Below are positions 36,456-45,156 of a stretch of DNA of 64,000 nt, piece by piece. The DNA lies in the NCBI GenBank assembly GCA_010672825.2, contig JAAHFU020000002.1, positions 1,128,001 through 1,192,000 on the forward strand, read 5' to 3'. The notes beneath the pieces are model-generated. The model was not told where the DNA came from, searched no databases, and saw only the letters and a program-made list of their open reading frames with translations. This stretch comes from Leptolyngbya sp. SIO1E4. GTDB taxonomy: Bacteria > Cyanobacteriota > Cyanobacteriia > Phormidesmidales > Phormidesmidaceae. Within the stretch, counting starts at the first letter, position 1; each line of letters begins with the position of its first letter. The position numbers were made by a program, and so were the translations under genes.

Positions 36456-38144
36456 TTAGGCCTGCTGCAGCTTATGGGAGAACCGCAAGATAATAAATTC
36501 AGCTGGACGCACGGCGGAGATGCCAATTTCAATGATCATGCGGCCTTCTAAAATGTCTTGCTCAGTCATGGTTTGCCCCAGCCCGACGCTGACAAAATAG
36601 GCATCTTGTGGGGTTGCTCCGGCGAGCGCGCCCTGTCGCCACAACCCATCCAAATAGGTCTCAATAATGGTTTTCACCTTGAGCCAGGTGATGGCGTTAT
36701 TGGATTCAAACACCACAAAGCTGGTGGCTTTCTGAGTGGATTCTTCAATGAGATTAAAGAGCCGCCGCACGGGAATATATCGCCATTCATTGTCATTCCC
36801 GGCTAGGGTTCTGGCTCCCCAGATCAAGGTTCCTTTGCCTGTAAAACTGCGAATCGCGTTGATCGATTTTCCAGCGGTGGGGTCTACGTTCAGATTGTCT
36901 TGTTCTTCATTGGTGACCTTCACAGCGGGGCCAATGACGGAAGCCAGACTGACATTAGCTGGTGCTTTCCAAACCCCACGCTCACGATCCACCTTGGCAT
37001 AGACCCCGGCGACGGCACCGCTGGGGGGCAACATCACTCGCATGGTATTGAGGGTGGTTTTAAGGGTGTTGTAGAGCCCAGTTTTCTGGGTTTTTAGGGC
37101 TGCAAGTGAAACCGTAGAAGCACTGTCTGCGACACCGTATGTCAGCGGTGTGGCGGCTAAAGAGGGCAGGATCGTGGCCGTATCTGCTGCACCTGCAGCC
37201 AAATGGTAGGGAGAAATGTCAATCGCGGCAGCCGCGGCGAGGATGTCTGCAACAGTGGCCCCCCCGGTCGGAACTTTAAGGGTGAGGACGCCATTTTCAA
37301 TGGCGATTACGGTTGAGGTGCGGCTTGGGTGGGTCGTAATGGCAATTTGAGGGTTTTCAGATTGAGCACCGTTATAGGTCACAATCAGCTCACTATTCTC
37401 CGTGCGGTATTCACCCACGTCATCGCCCTGGGGTTCTACCGCTAATGCTAAGCCGCTGATTGTGACCGATTCTTCGGTGTAGTAATCGTTTAGGGCAGTT
37501 TGCAGATAGGGATAGTAGGCTGCCCCGTACTTCAAATACTGAGTCCCAATGCCTTGTCTGAAGTTGGCCCCAATGCCATTGGTATCGCGATCGCTGGCCA
37601 GCACATCAAAAATTGCGAACCGATCCTTCAGGTCATTGCACTGCTTGAGGGCACTTTGGCAAAGGGTATAGTAATCGTCACTGTTGATGAGGTTAACCGC
37701 ATCCGTCAGCAGAATGAGGGTGGGCTCATCCTCTTTGCGAATCGCAGCTAAACCTGCTGCAAATTCGTCTTTGCCGGGCTGATCTTCATAGCTTCCAATC
37801 GACACGATGTAGCAAGGCCCACCCCCATTTTCAAAGAATAGGCGCAGGGTGTAATACATCAAATACGCGGGCGTAACGGCAGAGCCATCTCCTCTCGTAA
37901 TCTCAGTGATCTGCTCAGTGTCATCCACCGTGACCGTGATGTTTGTGGCGTAAGCCCCCCCGAATAGGGTGGTGTAGTCCAGAATTGAGCTAATGCGAAT
38001 GGGCTTGCCAAAGTATTCGTTACTATTGCCCGCTTTTTCAGTGCAGCCAATAAAGGCAGGTACCGCCGTTGCCACCGGCACCACTGAGGGCGGTAGGGTG
38101 GCAACCTCTTCGACATAAACATTGGGCGTTTTATAGGTAGGCAT
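36456..38144 (-). CDS. CIS contractile sheath protein (Afp2-like), with a middle insertion
   Basis: The 562-aa protein begins like a sheath (KTPNVYVEEVATLPPSVVPV, VPAFIGCTEKAG). It ends with the conserved domain that forms the interlaced sheath mesh (IRSFTGKGTLIWGARTLAGN, YIPVRRLFNLIEEST, VFESNNAITW, IIEIGISAVRPAEFIILRF). Residues about 225-345 are Ala/Thr/Gly-rich (VTISGLALAVEPQGDDVGEY, ATVADILAAAAAIDISPYH) and probably form an outward-facing extra domain. There is one sheath gene; Afp/PVC particles have three. Contraction of this protein drives injection. Confidence 0.94.
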   Translation of the reverse strand: MPTYKTPNVYVEEVATLPPSVVPVATAVPAFIGCTEKAGNSNEYFGKPIRISSILDYTTLFGGAYATNITVTVDDTEQITEITRGDGSAVTPAYLMYYTLRLFFENGGGPCYIVSIGSYEDQPGKDEFAAGLAAIRKEDEPTLILLTDAVNLINSDDYYTLCQSALKQCNDLKDRFAIFDVLASDRDTNGIGANFRQGIGTQYLKYGAAYYPYLQTALNDYYTEESVTISGLALAVEPQGDDVGEYRTENSELIVTYNGAQSENPQIAITTHPSRTSTVIAIENGVLTLKVPTGGATVADILAAAAAIDISPYHLAAGAADTATILPSLAATPLTYGVADSASTVSLAALKTQKTGLYNTLKTTLNTMRVMLPPSGAVAGVYAKVDRERGVWKAPANVSLASVIGPAVKVTNEEQDNLNVDPTAGKSINAIRSFTGKGTLIWGARTLAGNDNEWRYIPVRRLFNLIEESTQKATSFVVFESNNAITWLKVKTIIETYLDGLWRQGALAGATPQDAYFVSVGLGQTMTEQDILEGRMIIEIGISAVRPAEFIILRFSHKLQQA

Positions 38145-38294
38145 GCTTTCTTCCTTGATGGCTGATTGAGAGGGCAGGGATGAGTTGGGTCTAACAGGGG
38201 GCGGTGGATGACCTGAGGGGCAGAGAGATCATCGAGATTTAGCTCAGGGGGAGTACTGGGAGAGTATGGGGAGAATAGGGGGACAAAATCAGGA

Positions 38295-39164
38295 CTACAC
38301 ATCTTCGAGCAGGTTAATCACTTGGGTGCCCTGCTGATTGGGCGGATTGGGTAAGTGGGGAATCCACGGCTTGGTGTGCCCAGCCTTAAACAGTTGAAGA
38401 TTGGGTTTACCCACCTCTCGACAGGGGACAGGGGCGACAGATTGCAACCGGATGGGTTGACTGCCAGGGAAGCGAGTTTGGATGGCCGTGAGCACGCGAT
38501 CTCTTGGATCTAGCGCAGCCTGAGAAAAGCGAATGTTCGCGTCTTTATCTTGAATGGAAAAAGCCTCGGCAGCGGTGCCTTTATCGGCTACCAGATAGTA
38601 AGTCCAGAGCTGTTGCTTGGCGGCAAAGGTCAGTGTGAATTCGCGACTTTGGCTAAATGCCTGTGGCAGGGAATCGTTAATATGAATCTCGATCAGCCCA
38701 AAAACTGAGCGGCGTTGGGCTGGGCGGAGGGTTGCTATCACAGCAGCGCAACGGGCTTCTAGCGATGACGGGTCGGCGTTGGGTTGGGTTAGCGAGTCAC
38801 GCTGAACCAGTGCCGATGTGAGTTCTGAAGCGTCTACCCCTGTGAGGGTTTCATTACTGAAGGTGTAGAGGCTGCGGCTAGCCTGATAGGCAGGGTCAAG
38901 CTGGGTAAAGGCGATAAAGGCAGGCGTCTTAAGCCTCAGAAGAAAGGTAAACGTCGCTGCTTCCGCTAGCGAAATCATCGGTTCCTGGGCGTTTTCTAGC
39001 GGCACCAGCAGCTGCAGCCCATTGGCACTGGGTTTAAGGACCCACCGATGTCCCTGTAGGAAGCGCTGACAGACAGGCGTGGGCTCAATCGTAAAATCGG
39101 GGCAAATTTGCTGCTGATAATAGCTGTGAAACAGCTTCAGACTGAAGTAGGGATAGTAGTGCAT
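38295..39164 (-). CDS. Conserved CIS-operon protein of unknown function
   Basis: The 289-aa protein starts MHYYPYFSLKLFHSYYQQQI and continues CPDFTIEPTPVCQRFLQGHR. This N-terminus recurs next to DUF4255 and sheath genes in CIS clusters. The middle has beta-rich patterns (AATFTFLLRLKTPAFIAFTQ, FGLIEIHINDSLP). No enzyme motif, signal peptide or membrane helix is seen. It lies between the DUF4255 terminator gene (9 bp) and the sheath gene (150 bp), so it is part of the operon. A structural or assembly role at the distal end is the best guess. Confidence 0.75.
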   Translation of the reverse strand: MHYYPYFSLKLFHSYYQQQICPDFTIEPTPVCQRFLQGHRWVLKPSANGLQLLVPLENAQEPMISLAEAATFTFLLRLKTPAFIAFTQLDPAYQASRSLYTFSNETLTGVDASELTSALVQRDSLTQPNADPSSLEARCAAVIATLRPAQRRSVFGLIEIHINDSLPQAFSQSREFTLTFAAKQQLWTYYLVADKGTAAEAFSIQDKDANIRFSQAALDPRDRVLTAIQTRFPGSQPIRLQSVAPVPCREVGKPNLQLFKAGHTKPWIPHLPNPPNQQGTQVINLLEDV

Positions 39165-39173
39165 GACCCTGTC

Positions 39174-39752
39174 CTAAAGCTGCGAGGTGACGGTCTGAAT
39201 CGTGCCTAGCTCAGCCCCCGTTTCGACCTCATCAATTTCAGAATCTTGGAAGACCAGCATTCTGACTTTGTAAAGGGCCGAAGGGCTAAAGGGCAGCTCT
39301 AAAGAACGCCATAACTCGCCCTGCTCCATAAAGGTGAGATTGACCAACTCCGTGGAAAGCTGTCGAATCTCTGGATCCAAAGCAGGAAATTTTTGCTGGG
39401 TAAAGAGGCGATAACTGCGGAAGAACTTCATCACTAGGGACAGAATCCTTAGCCCTTCAATATAGTCTTTGAAATTTGCAATAAACATTAAATGCAAGTT
39501 CACACAAAGCGTGGGAATTGCAGACTGGCTGGCTCTATTCGTTAAACAGTTCACCTGAGCAGCCCCTGATCGAAAGACGCGCTCTTCTTCTAAGTTGACC
39601 AACAATGCCGTAATCGCATTGTTTTGCATTGAAATATCCTTCGGAGGCTGGATCTCGGCAAATTGCACGATATCCTCCTTTTGCCCCCCGGTTTTTATCT
39701 TGATGTAATTACTCAGCTCTTCTTGAAAGAAAAGTAGGGCTGCATCTAGCAT
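39174..39752 (-). CDS. DUF4255 tail-terminator protein (Afp16/Pvc16-like)
   Basis: I start at ATG 39752 (MLDAALLFFQEELSNYIKIK), because family members begin in this way; an upstream extension to 39785 is not supported. The 192-aa protein has the DUF4255 pattern: NNAITALLVNLEEERVFR, then LHLMFIANFKDYIEGLRILS and a final beta segment before VRMLVFQD. Pvc16-like proteins cap the tube and sheath at the end opposite to the baseplate. It lies 9 bp before the next gene of the operon and 392 bp after the ATPase gene. Confidence 0.88.
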   Translation of the reverse strand: MLDAALLFFQEELSNYIKIKTGGQKEDIVQFAEIQPPKDISMQNNAITALLVNLEEERVFRSGAAQVNCLTNRASQSAIPTLCVNLHLMFIANFKDYIEGLRILSLVMKFFRSYRLFTQQKFPALDPEIRQLSTELVNLTFMEQGELWRSLELPFSPSALYKVRMLVFQDSEIDEVETGAELGTIQTVTSQL

Positions 39753-40144
39753 TGGCAGAGCAAAGATTAATAAACTTTCAGGCAATCAAGCACCCATTCC
39801 CAATCCATTGGAAAATGGATCTTTTCGTCTGGGATGGATGAAATCTTGTCTCGAAAAATCGCTAGCCAATAGTGTCTGGACGGGAAGCTGCTAGCTTGAA
39901 ATGCATAAATTAATGCATGAATCAGGAAATCACTAGCCTGAAGTGTATAGAGGGGGCTGGGCTTTAACACGCTTGCTAAACAAATTGATACCAAATGCAA
40001 ACTTGGTTTGATTTGATGTGGAGTCAGATCCTAGGAAATAGAAGGATTCGAGAGCTTTCTGAATTAAACCTTCTAAATTTCCTGATTTTGAAGCGTTTAG
40101 ATTAAGAACTTCCCAGAATTGGGCAAAAGCTGTGTCAGCCCCGC
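39753..40144. other. Gap between ATPase and structural CIS genes
   Basis: The 392-bp stretch is AT-rich. It holds an imperfect direct repeat (GCTAGCTTGAAATGCAT near 39889-39905 and ACTAGCCTGAAGTGTAT near 39929-39960) and the palindromic ATGCAT-AAATTA-ATGCAT. A minus-strand ORF of 77 codons (39767-40000) shows no recognisable features and I do not call it. The gap may hold a second promoter for the structural genes. Confidence 0.45.
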
Positions 40145-42169
40145 TTAGGCGCTAGGTTCCCATCCTTTGAGTTCTTGGGTGGTTAAGAGCTTTTCGAGTT
40201 TGAGGTAGTCTCGCTGGGCGGCTTGGCGAAGGTGGCCCATGGTGACGGGTTGGTTTGCTTGGGCCGCCAAAAAAGCCGCATTGAGGGCAATGGTGCGGAT
40301 GTTGCCCCCAGCGACTTTGAGCTGTCCAAGTCGAGCGTAGTCTAGGTCTTGGGTGGGGGTCTGAGCGGGGAAAATGCGCTGCCAGATTTGGGCTCGCGCC
40401 TCAGCATCGGGAAAGGGAAAGGACACCATGAACCGGAGGCGGCGCAAAAAGGCTTTATCCAGACTATCTTTCAAGTTGCTGGTGAGGATAGCGAGGCCCT
40501 GGTAGGCTTCCATCCGCTGTAGCAGATAGCTAACTTCAATATTGGCATGGCGATCGTGGCTGTCTTTAACTTCGGTACGTTTGCCGAAGAGGGCATCGGC
40601 TTCGTCAAACAGGAGGATGACCCCGCCCGTTTCAGCCGCATCAAAAATACGCCGGAGGTTTTTTTCAGTCTCGCCGATGTATTTACTCACTACGGTGCTG
40701 AGGTCAATGCGGTAGAGGTCGAGGCGGCAAGCTTGGGCCAGCACTTCGGCGGCCATGGTTTTGCCGGTGCCGCTTTCCCCATAAAAGAGGGCACTAATGC
40801 CCAACCCCCGATCGCTCTTTTTAGCAAACCCCCAATCTTGATAGACCCGCGCCCGATAGTTGAGATGGGTGGCAATGTCACTGAGTGCCTGGCGCTGGCG
40901 ATCGGGCAGCACCAAATCCTCCCAAGTGGCTGTCGCTTCGATGCGCTGGGCCAGATCGTCTAAGGTAGGGCGGGCCTGATGACGGCAAAGCGTCCAAAGA
41001 TCTTCCTGGAGAGTGTTGGGCGGCTCCACCGCCTCTGCGGGCAAGGTTGTTGCATTGCCCTCCTCCCCAACGGGTGTCTGTTGACCCGCTACTTGCAGGC
41101 AAACCGTCTGAATCGCTGTGGGCGTTAGCTTAAACTGGCTGGCTAAAACACCGACATAGCCATTCAGGTTGGCGGCGGTGGCCCCCAAGTAAGTGCGCCA
41201 GAGCATGATTTGTTCGCCATGGGGCAGGGGAGGCACTTCAAAGGTGAGGAGCGGACGACGTAGCTGGGGGGTGCGATCGCAACTGCTGAGAATTACCGGG
41301 GTGTTTAAGGTCTCTAAAAAAAGCGCGATCGCGGCTTCTCGACTCGGATCGCCAGGGATGGCAGCACTGTTATCGATCAACAGCACGCTGTTGCTGAGCA
41401 GGGCTTCTCGTTCCCAATGGCGCTGCAGCTGCTTGAGGTCTGGGGGATGGGTGGGCAAGACGACAGCGGGTAAGGCCATGAGCTGCAGGCCCAGGCGATC
41501 GCAGGCAGTCACGGCAATCGTTGTCAGGGTTGTTGCATCGTTTCCGGTCAGGGAGATAAGGGGTAACCGTTGGGCTGATGGAGCACCCGACCAGGTGACA
41601 ACGATTTGTTGAGCAATGGTTTGGTAAGACGGGGGTAACGCCTCACTGATTTCTTGAAAGGAGAGGGGCGTTACCACGCCTGCAAGTTCGGGCGATAGGG
41701 CCGGTTCATCGAGGATATGGCAGAGGATGCGGCGATCGAGCTTGATCGGGGCTTGGGTGAGCAGACGCCCTGGCTCGGTATGGATGAGCTGCCAGTAGTG
41801 CAAAGCATTTTGGGGCGAGAGCACTGACCAATCGGCGTTGGGAAATGCTGAGAGGGCCAGTCCTAAGGTGGCGTAAGGCTGGCTATCATCTCCTTGGGCC
41901 TTAGCACAGAGGGATTGAAAGTTCGGTTCTAACTCGAGGGCTGTTGCCAGCAGCAAAATCATCTGCTCGAAGGCAGACAAGTTGAACGGGTGCCCGAGCT
42001 GTATGACGGTGTCTAGCCCTTGCAGCAGCGCCTCAGCAGAATCAGCAACGTCTTTGCCCTCTGCATCGCCTTCTGCATAGGCTTCTAGATGGCGTTTAAG
42101 GTGATCAAAGTTCTGAAATAAGGGTCGCAGACTCGCCGGTTCGATGCTGGACACAGCAAGATTATCCAT
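40145..42169 (-). CDS. AAA+ ATPase of contractile injection system (Afp15-like)
   Basis: The C-terminal half is a classical AAA+ domain: Walker A GESGTGKT (residues 464-471), Walker B ILLFDEAD (518-525), sensor-1 Asn in ILTSNLKD and the arginine finger in FLRRLRF. The N-terminal 440 residues are helical, with a second degenerate ATPase-like part ([18 protein letters not shown], then SVLLIDNS). Afp15-like ATPases are needed for particle assembly or length termination and are found in nearly all eCIS clusters. It is the first gene on the minus strand, with 169 bp to the divergent effector gene. Confidence 0.93.
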   Translation of the reverse strand: MDNLAVSSIEPASLRPLFQNFDHLKRHLEAYAEGDAEGKDVADSAEALLQGLDTVIQLGHPFNLSAFEQMILLLATALELEPNFQSLCAKAQGDDSQPYATLGLALSAFPNADWSVLSPQNALHYWQLIHTEPGRLLTQAPIKLDRRILCHILDEPALSPELAGVVTPLSFQEISEALPPSYQTIAQQIVVTWSGAPSAQRLPLISLTGNDATTLTTIAVTACDRLGLQLMALPAVVLPTHPPDLKQLQRHWEREALLSNSVLLIDNSAAIPGDPSREAAIALFLETLNTPVILSSCDRTPQLRRPLLTFEVPPLPHGEQIMLWRTYLGATAANLNGYVGVLASQFKLTPTAIQTVCLQVAGQQTPVGEEGNATTLPAEAVEPPNTLQEDLWTLCRHQARPTLDDLAQRIEATATWEDLVLPDRQRQALSDIATHLNYRARVYQDWGFAKKSDRGLGISALFYGESGTGKTMAAEVLAQACRLDLYRIDLSTVVSKYIGETEKNLRRIFDAAETGGVILLFDEADALFGKRTEVKDSHDRHANIEVSYLLQRMEAYQGLAILTSNLKDSLDKAFLRRLRFMVSFPFPDAEARAQIWQRIFPAQTPTQDLDYARLGQLKVAGGNIRTIALNAAFLAAQANQPVTMGHLRQAAQRDYLKLEKLLTTQELKGWEPSA

Positions 42170-42338
42170 TGGGAACTCAGCTGGCTAACGCTAACACTGT
42201 GCAAACTTTTGCAGCAATTCCTTTAGGTTCTCTTTAGTTGCAGCCAAGATATGGGCAAAATCCGTACCTAAGGCTTGATGAAGTCTTTGTCTTCTGTTCC
42301 AAGCAGCGGCCTGCATCCATCCTCATTGGGAATCAACC
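42170..42338. promoter_or_regulatory. Divergent control region of ATPase and effector genes
   Basis: This 169-bp region separates two gene starts facing away from each other, so both promoters must lie here or within the adjoining genes. I see no perfect -10/-35 pair. It contains GCTAACGCTAAC (42184-42195) and TGCAAACTTTTGCA (42198-42211), the second a good palindrome and possible operator. Confidence 0.5.
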
Positions 42339-44009
42339 ATGAAAACTTACGCCCGTCAGTCTAAGTCTTCTGGGAAGTCTTCATCTCGGTTCGCGCGATC
42401 GCACGCTGTGAATGCAGAGTCAACAGATGCTTCCTCGACGAATCAAGAAAATTTAGAGCAGACTGCTGATTCAGGGAAGCAAACGACGCCCCAAAAAACT
42501 TGGGGGTCGATGACGGACAATGTGGGGCGATCGTCTACAACCCAGACATCCAGGCCTAGTCGGGGGATGGTGCTGCAACCTAAATTGACAATTGGGGAAT
42601 CAGGGGATGCCTATGAGCAAGAGGCTGATCGGGTAGCCAAACAGGTTGTTCGTCAGATGCATCAGCCCAATTCTCAATCAAGGTCGTCAGCGGGGAAAAC
42701 AGGCGTTTCAGATAAAGGCATCCAGCGAAAAGCAGACGCCCAGGGAACCCATCTTGGAGAACAGCCAGGGATGAAGCCGCTGCAAATGCGACCCCATCTC
42801 CAACTGCAGCCATCGGGCAAAGGCCGTAAGGCCTCCCCAGAGTTAGAGACCTCGATCAACCGGGCAAAGCGTGAAGGGCAACCCTTGCCAAAAGGATTGC
42901 AGCAAAGCATGGGGCAAGCAATCGGGGCCGATTTTAGCAATGTTACGGTGCATACGGGTAACAAATCGGATACCCTCAATCGCTCGTTGAGTTCACGGGC
43001 ATTTACCACAGGAGGGCACGTATTCTTTAAGCGAGGAGAATACAACCCCAGTAGTCAGAAAGGGCAAGAGTTGCTAGCCCATGAATTGACTCATGTGGTC
43101 CAACAAACCGGCGTTTCTAACACAAGTGCTAGCCAAACTGTTGTTCAACGAAACGGCAATGAGAACGACTCAGATAAAGAAGACGAAACAAAACAAGAAG
43201 AGAAAAAGTATAAGCGGATAGTCCCCTTACATGAGGATGCGTACGCCAGTAAGCACAAGAGATTGATGTTCAAAAAAAGGGAGAAGTTATTTCCTGCTCG
43301 CTTCAAGGCCAAAAATGGATCAGTGCTTGATGGACTAGGGTTTAATCCGGATGACTACCCACATCTAACAAAGAATCACATCGACAATTATGAGCAAGAG
43401 GTGATGGAGAATCCGAAGTCGGGAGTAAGTTTATCTCGCACTGTGATGGAGGGGCCTGTGTCCAAGGGGTATAAATTCGATTCAAGTGAATCAGATTCGA
43501 TTTATTCGATCCACACCTGCCCTGGAAATCACATTATTACACTGACTCCCCGAGGTAATAACATTCCAGCACCTAGTGATTTTCGGGAGGTACAGGAAAT
43601 TCTGGGAAACACAGGTGTAGGAAAGATGTTCGGAGAACATGATGTTATCCACAGTGCTACCCATTATCCTGGTACACCGCCTGGAGGGATCCATAAGCAT
43701 TACATCAGTCGCAAAACTATCAAACCCAAGGTCATTGATGATGTGATTACTGCCTTGGTGAAGAAAGAGTTAATAGGCGAGCGGAAAAAGAGCTTAGGAA
43801 AAACTTGGCGACCAAAAATCAACAAATTAAAACTGCCAGACAACTCCGCGGATGAGTCAGCCAATGAAGTTGCTCTAAAGGTACGGAAAGCGTTTAATAC
43901 TCCAGGCTATAGGGAAGAGATGGAATACCGACGCCACTTGGAATATATGCGGCAGAAAACAAGGAATGATCCGTATGGAGGGTTGACAACCAGCGTTCCC
44001 GAAAACTGA
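42339..44009 (+). CDS. Candidate CIS effector: DUF4157 (eCIS core) leader fused to an unrecognised C-terminal domain
   Basis: The N-terminal 75 residues are Ser/Thr/Gln-rich and without a signal peptide. Residues about 76-105 (LQPKLTIGESGDAYEQEADR) and 165-258 form the DUF4157 region: MGQAIGADFSNVTVHTG, SSRAFTTGGHVFF, ELLAHELTHVVQQTG with HELTH at 248-252. DUF4157 is widespread in eCIS loci, often as the leader of toxins. After an acidic/Lys linker (270-292) the residues to 556 match no family I know. They are rich in possible metal ligands or catalytic residues: C394, H398, H434, H438, H442 (spaced HxxxHxxxH), H452 and H454. The DNA of this part looks A-richer than the leader. It is divergent from the CIS ATPase, which supports a role as injected cargo. 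Confidence 0.82.
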   Translation: MKTYARQSKSSGKSSSRFARSHAVNAESTDASSTNQENLEQTADSGKQTTPQKTWGSMTDNVGRSSTTQTSRPSRGMVLQPKLTIGESGDAYEQEADRVAKQVVRQMHQPNSQSRSSAGKTGVSDKGIQRKADAQGTHLGEQPGMKPLQMRPHLQLQPSGKGRKASPELETSINRAKREGQPLPKGLQQSMGQAIGADFSNVTVHTGNKSDTLNRSLSSRAFTTGGHVFFKRGEYNPSSQKGQELLAHELTHVVQQTGVSNTSASQTVVQRNGNENDSDKEDETKQEEKKYKRIVPLHEDAYASKHKRLMFKKREKLFPARFKAKNGSVLDGLGFNPDDYPHLTKNHIDNYEQEVMENPKSGVSLSRTVMEGPVSKGYKFDSSESDSIYSIHTCPGNHIITLTPRGNNIPAPSDFREVQEILGNTGVGKMFGEHDVIHSATHYPGTPPGGIHKHYISRKTIKPKVIDDVITALVKKELIGERKKSLGKTWRPKINKLKLPDNSADESANEVALKVRKAFNTPGYREEMEYRRHLEYMRQKTRNDPYGGLTTSVPEN

Positions 44010-44072
44010 TGCACAGATTCAAGGCGGCTATCTGGGGTCGTCCTGTGTGACGGGGTATCGGTTCCTGGCATT

Positions 44073-44368
44073 CAATCCGGTTAGACACCCGTTATTGGAA
44101 ATCCCCAATACGTTGGTAGGGGCAGCAAATTTGCTGTCCCTACGCGTTGCATGTTGCCTTAATCGGCAGGGCGATCGCAAAAACAACGTCCTGGTTCAGG
44201 GCGATTGCTCAGGCTGCCACCGTGTGACACCGCAACCATCGCGGTGTGCATGCAGATAAAGCACACTACTAGCACTGCAGGTGCAAATCAAATCCGATTA
44301 GACACCCATTATCGGAGTCCCCAAGACGCTTGTAGGGACAGGGACAGCCAATTGGCCGTTCCTACAAG
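44073..44368. repeat. Two direct copies of a 75-bp hairpin repeat
   Basis: Copy 1 (44073-44143) and copy 2 (44290-44368) share AATCCGRTTAGACACCCRTT and a following CCCCAAKACG block. Each then has a palindrome: GTAGGGGCAGCAAA/TTTGCTGTCCCTAC (44116-44143) and CTTGTAGG...CCTACAAG (44329-44368). Such GTAGGG-type palindromes are dispersed in many cyanobacterial genomes. Two copies 217 bp apart suggest local duplication or a mobile palindromic element. Confidence 0.75.
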
Positions 44369-45072
44369 ATTAGATACCAAGAATAAATCGGGATGGAGTA
44401 TGAATCGTGCTAATTTCCCCGATGAGTAGCACACCTTAAAGCCTACTTTAAATCTTGACTTCCAACAGTATAAATGGTGTCATCTTAACAAATAACGTCA
44501 GGCTTCAATGACAATTTGCCTCATCATATTTCAATATAAAATAATCGCAATTTTGGGGGCAAAGTGATATTAATGACCTCTAAATTTTCCATATTCCTCG
44601 GCCCCAAACTAGATCCATAGGGTTACCAGGGGATAGAAATACCCCTTAGTTTCTCACGGTAAAATTAGCTTGGCTTCATTAAGATAATTAAAGCGTTAAT
44701 GAGTAAGTCTCAATGCTGCCGCAGGCGACCTGTAAGAGCTATGGTTCCGTGTTTCCCGCCATCTGTGCGGGTTCTGGCTTCGGAGCTTGCAGGGCTGCAG
44801 GCGTCAATTTTTGGCGGAGGCATCCTGTTTAAGCCTGCATGGATGAAATTTCGCTAAAGGATATCATCCTGTTTTGTAGAAAAGTGGCACCATGAGTAGT
44901 GGGTAAGACTCTAGGTGTTAACGAAGGTGTTTGGAGGCGATTCCCATAATTTTAGGAACCTCTTCAAAAATGTCGCCTCATCATTAGAAAGCTCTGGACA
45001 GGCTATAGAGCGGTCCCTTAATTAATTTTTTTAAGGACTTCATCGTTTGAATCTCTTAATACAAAAGAAAAC

Positions 45073-45085
45073 GTGATCAGATCAC
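45073..45085. promoter_or_regulatory. 13-bp palindrome upstream of nifJ
   Basis: GTGATCAGATCAC is a perfect inverted repeat around a single A, 71 bp before the nifJ ATG. The place and symmetry suggest a dimeric regulator site; no named consensus is matched. Confidence 0.45.
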
Positions 45086-45156
45086 CTGAAGTGACAGTTT
45101 TCTGCCTACGCTAAAACCGTTTCTTCCGTTGCCCAACCGATAAAGAGGGCCAAATC

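Larger units (their letters stand above)
44010..45156. other. 1.1-kb gene-free region after the effector
   Basis: No gene can be supported on either strand. The left third holds two copies of a hairpin repeat (listed separately), and 44380-45060 is AT-rich and featureless apart from short inverted repeats such as AGGGG/CCCCT near 44627-44645. A good palindrome lies just before nifJ (listed separately). The region marks the end of the CIS locus and may be a decayed or recombinant junction. Confidence 0.5.

Noticed and set aside
39767-40000. 77-codon minus-strand ORF between the ATPase and DUF4255 genes
   Set aside because: It overlaps the DUF4255 upstream region, has no recognisable motif and lies in AT-rich sequence with repeats; likely chance.
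17759-42169. The contractile cluster as a prophage or a type VI secretion system
   Set aside because: There are no capsid, terminase, portal or integrase genes, and no TssJLM membrane complex or ClpV; the DUF4255, DUF5908, LysM and AAA+ set is specific to eCIS-like systems.
44010-45156. CRISPR array or immunity gene after the effector
   Set aside because: Only two copies of the repeat exist, 217 bp apart and with internal palindromes, and no ORF of reasonable content is present.
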